A stretch of 6,982 bases of DNA from Smithellaceae bacterium. GTDB lineage: Bacteria; Desulfobacterota; Syntrophia; Syntrophales; Smithellaceae. How positions within the stretch are numbered: the stretch's first letter is position 1; the number at the start of each line of letters is the position of its first letter. The notes below the pieces were generated by a model, which worked only from the letters and a program-made list of their open reading frames with translations, was not told the origin of the DNA and made no database searches. This document shows, in pieces, positions 5,982-6,982 of this stretch. The position numbers and the translations under genes are program-made. The DNA lies in contig JAQVQT010000095.1 in NCBI GenBank assembly GCA_028701435.1, forward strand, positions 1-6,982, in the 5' to 3' direction.

Positions 5982-6982
5982 ATGAAAAAGGGTAAAGTTT
6001 ATATCATCGGTGCAGGGCCGGGGGACCCGGGCCTCATCACGCTCAAGGCGGTGGAGGCCCTGAAGCTTGCCGATGTGGTGGTTTACGATAATCTGGTCAA
6101 TGAAGAGCTTCTGGCCTACGCGCCGGTCGGAGCGCGCAGAATCTACGCGGGCAAGCAGGGCGGGGACCACACACTGACGCAGGACAAAATCAACGACCTT
6201 CTGGTCCGGGAAGCCCTGGACGGCAGCATGGTGGCGCGCCTCAAGGGCGGTGATCCTTTTATTTTTGGGCGCGGCGGCGAGGAAGCGGAAGAACTGGCAG
6301 CCCGCGGCATTCCCTTTGAAGTGATTCCCGGCGTGACCTCCGCCATCGCGGTGCCGGCCTATGCGGGCATTCCGCTCACACACCGGGGGGTCACCTCTAC
6401 GGTGGCGTTTGTCACCGGCCATGAAGATCCGACCAAGGAAAAAAGCGACATCGACTGGCAGGCGCTTGCGGGCATCGGGACGCTGGTGTTTCTGATGGGC
6501 GTGAAGAATCTTGGTCAAATCACCAACGCATTGATCTCGCGCGGAAAGCCTTCGGAGACTCCCGCGGCTTTGATTCGCCGGGGCACGCTGCCCGAACAGC
6601 AAACCCTTACGGGCACGCTGGCGAACATTGAGGAACTGGCCCGCGCCAACAGATTCAAGCCGCCCGCCATTCTGGTGGTGGGGAAGGTGGTCGAATTGCG
6701 CGACACACTTAGCTGGTTTGACACCAGGCCTTTGTTTGGCCTGGGTGTGGTCATCACGCGGCCCGAACGGCAGGCCGACGATCTGGCAAAGCTTTTGGCG
6801 GTTGAAGGCGCACGGCCGATCGCGTTTCCAACCATCGCCATCGAGCCGCCTTCCGACTGGAGTGAACTCGACGCGGCCCTGAATGAACTGGAGTCGTACC
6901 AGTGGATCATTTTCACCAGCGCCAACGGCGTGCATTTCTTTTTCGAGCGCCTGCGGCAAACGGGCGGGGACGTTCGAAGTCT
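5982..6982 (+). CDS. CobA-HemD fusion: uroporphyrinogen-III methyltransferase / uroporphyrinogen-III synthase (3' end beyond window)
   Basis: This bifunctional protein, visible for 333 residues, is cut by the right edge. Residues 1 to about 245 are a complete CobA/SUMT domain, which uses two SAM to turn uroporphyrinogen III into precorrin-2. It shows IIGAGPGDPGLIT (8-20), YDNLV (35-39), VARLKGGDPFIFGRGGEE (84-101), IPGVTSAIAVPAYAGIPLTHR (115-135) and TLVFLMGVKNL (167-177). From about 255 a HemD domain begins: GVVITRPERQADDLAKLL and, at 306-318, YQWIIFTSANGVH. HemD cyclises hydroxymethylbilane with inversion of ring D. The ATG at 5982 follows the hemC TAA by one base, with GGGG at 5974-5977 as a weak ribosome binding site, so coupling with hemC is likely. 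The fusion channels uroporphyrinogen III towards precorrin-2 and is common in clostridia and deltaproteobacteria. The missing C-terminal part should be about 170-180 residues, judged from the usual HemD length. Confidence 0.95.
   Translation, partial: MKKGKVYIIGAGPGDPGLITLKAVEALKLADVVVYDNLVNEELLAYAPVGARRIYAGKQGGDHTLTQDKINDLLVREALDGSMVARLKGGDPFIFGRGGEEAEELAARGIPFEVIPGVTSAIAVPAYAGIPLTHRGVTSTVAFVTGHEDPTKEKSDIDWQALAGIGTLVFLMGVKNLGQITNALISRGKPSETPAALIRRGTLPEQQTLTGTLANIEELARANRFKPPAILVVGKVVELRDTLSWFDTRPLFGLGVVITRPERQADDLAKLLAVEGARPIAFPTIAIEPPSDWSELDAALNELESYQWIIFTSANGVHFFFERLRQTGGDVRS

Noticed and set aside
5808..6959. Long minus-strand open frame (383 codons) opposite hemC and cobA-hemD
   Set aside because: The plus strand carries strongly conserved HemC and CobA-HemD motifs throughout; the antisense product resembles no family I know and is Arg/His-rich.
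1..6982. CRISPR arrays, tRNA or rRNA genes, transposase genes
   Set aside because: No regularly spaced repeats, tRNA cloverleaf sequences, rRNA segments or transposase motifs were seen on either strand.

Overview
The window looks like chromosomal DNA from a GC-rich anaerobic deltaproteobacterium in the broad sense (Desulfobacterota; a Syntrophales-type or sulfate-reducer-type relative would fit). That placement is inference from gene order (precorrin-2 dehydrogenase, CcsA/HemX-like membrane protein, hemA, hemC, cobA-hemD fusion) and from an apparent selenoprotein gene. No sequence search was possible.

Left part, minus strand (1-1980). Reading right to left: a complete M29-family metallo-aminopeptidase (1980 to 781) with a good sigma-70-like promoter at 2034-2063; a 112-bp spacer with two small hairpins; a thioredoxin-fold ArsC/Spx-family protein (668 to 321); and, 37 bp further on, the N-terminal 94 codons of an unrecognised protein that runs off the left edge. 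The ArsC-like gene is the main discovery. Its reading frame has one in-frame TGA (636-638), placed exactly where the family has the first cysteine of its Cys-x-x-Cys redox motif. A 7-bp hairpin with a GU-containing loop lies at the right distance downstream to be a bacterial SECIS element. Read as selenocysteine, the gene gives a full-length 115-residue protein with a U-T-T-C active site and a proper ATG and ribosome binding site. Read conventionally, it would be annotated as a 5'-truncated protein without its active site. TGA ends other genes here (321-323, 3642-3644), so it is not generally reassigned.

Middle, divergent intergenic region (1981-2191). It carries the minus-strand promoter of the aminopeptidase and a weaker candidate plus-strand promoter for the tetrapyrrole operon.

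Right part, plus strand (2192-6982). This is a tetrapyrrole operon: precorrin-2 dehydrogenase (TTG start), an 8-TM CcsA/HemX-like protein (TTG start, 8-nt overlap), glutamyl-tRNA reductase HemA, porphobilinogen deaminase HemC, and a CobA-HemD fusion cut by the right edge. HemA makes glutamate-1-semialdehyde, HemC makes hydroxymethylbilane, HemD closes it to uroporphyrinogen III, CobA methylates that to precorrin-2, and the dehydrogenase oxidises precorrin-2 to sirohydrochlorin. The operon therefore points to siroheme, and possibly to siroheme-derived heme or cobalamin. hemL and hemB are not in the window. The 150-bp hemA-hemC spacer is unusual: it holds three successive hairpins, two of which form a G/C-block inverted repeat resembling a dispersed REP-like element.
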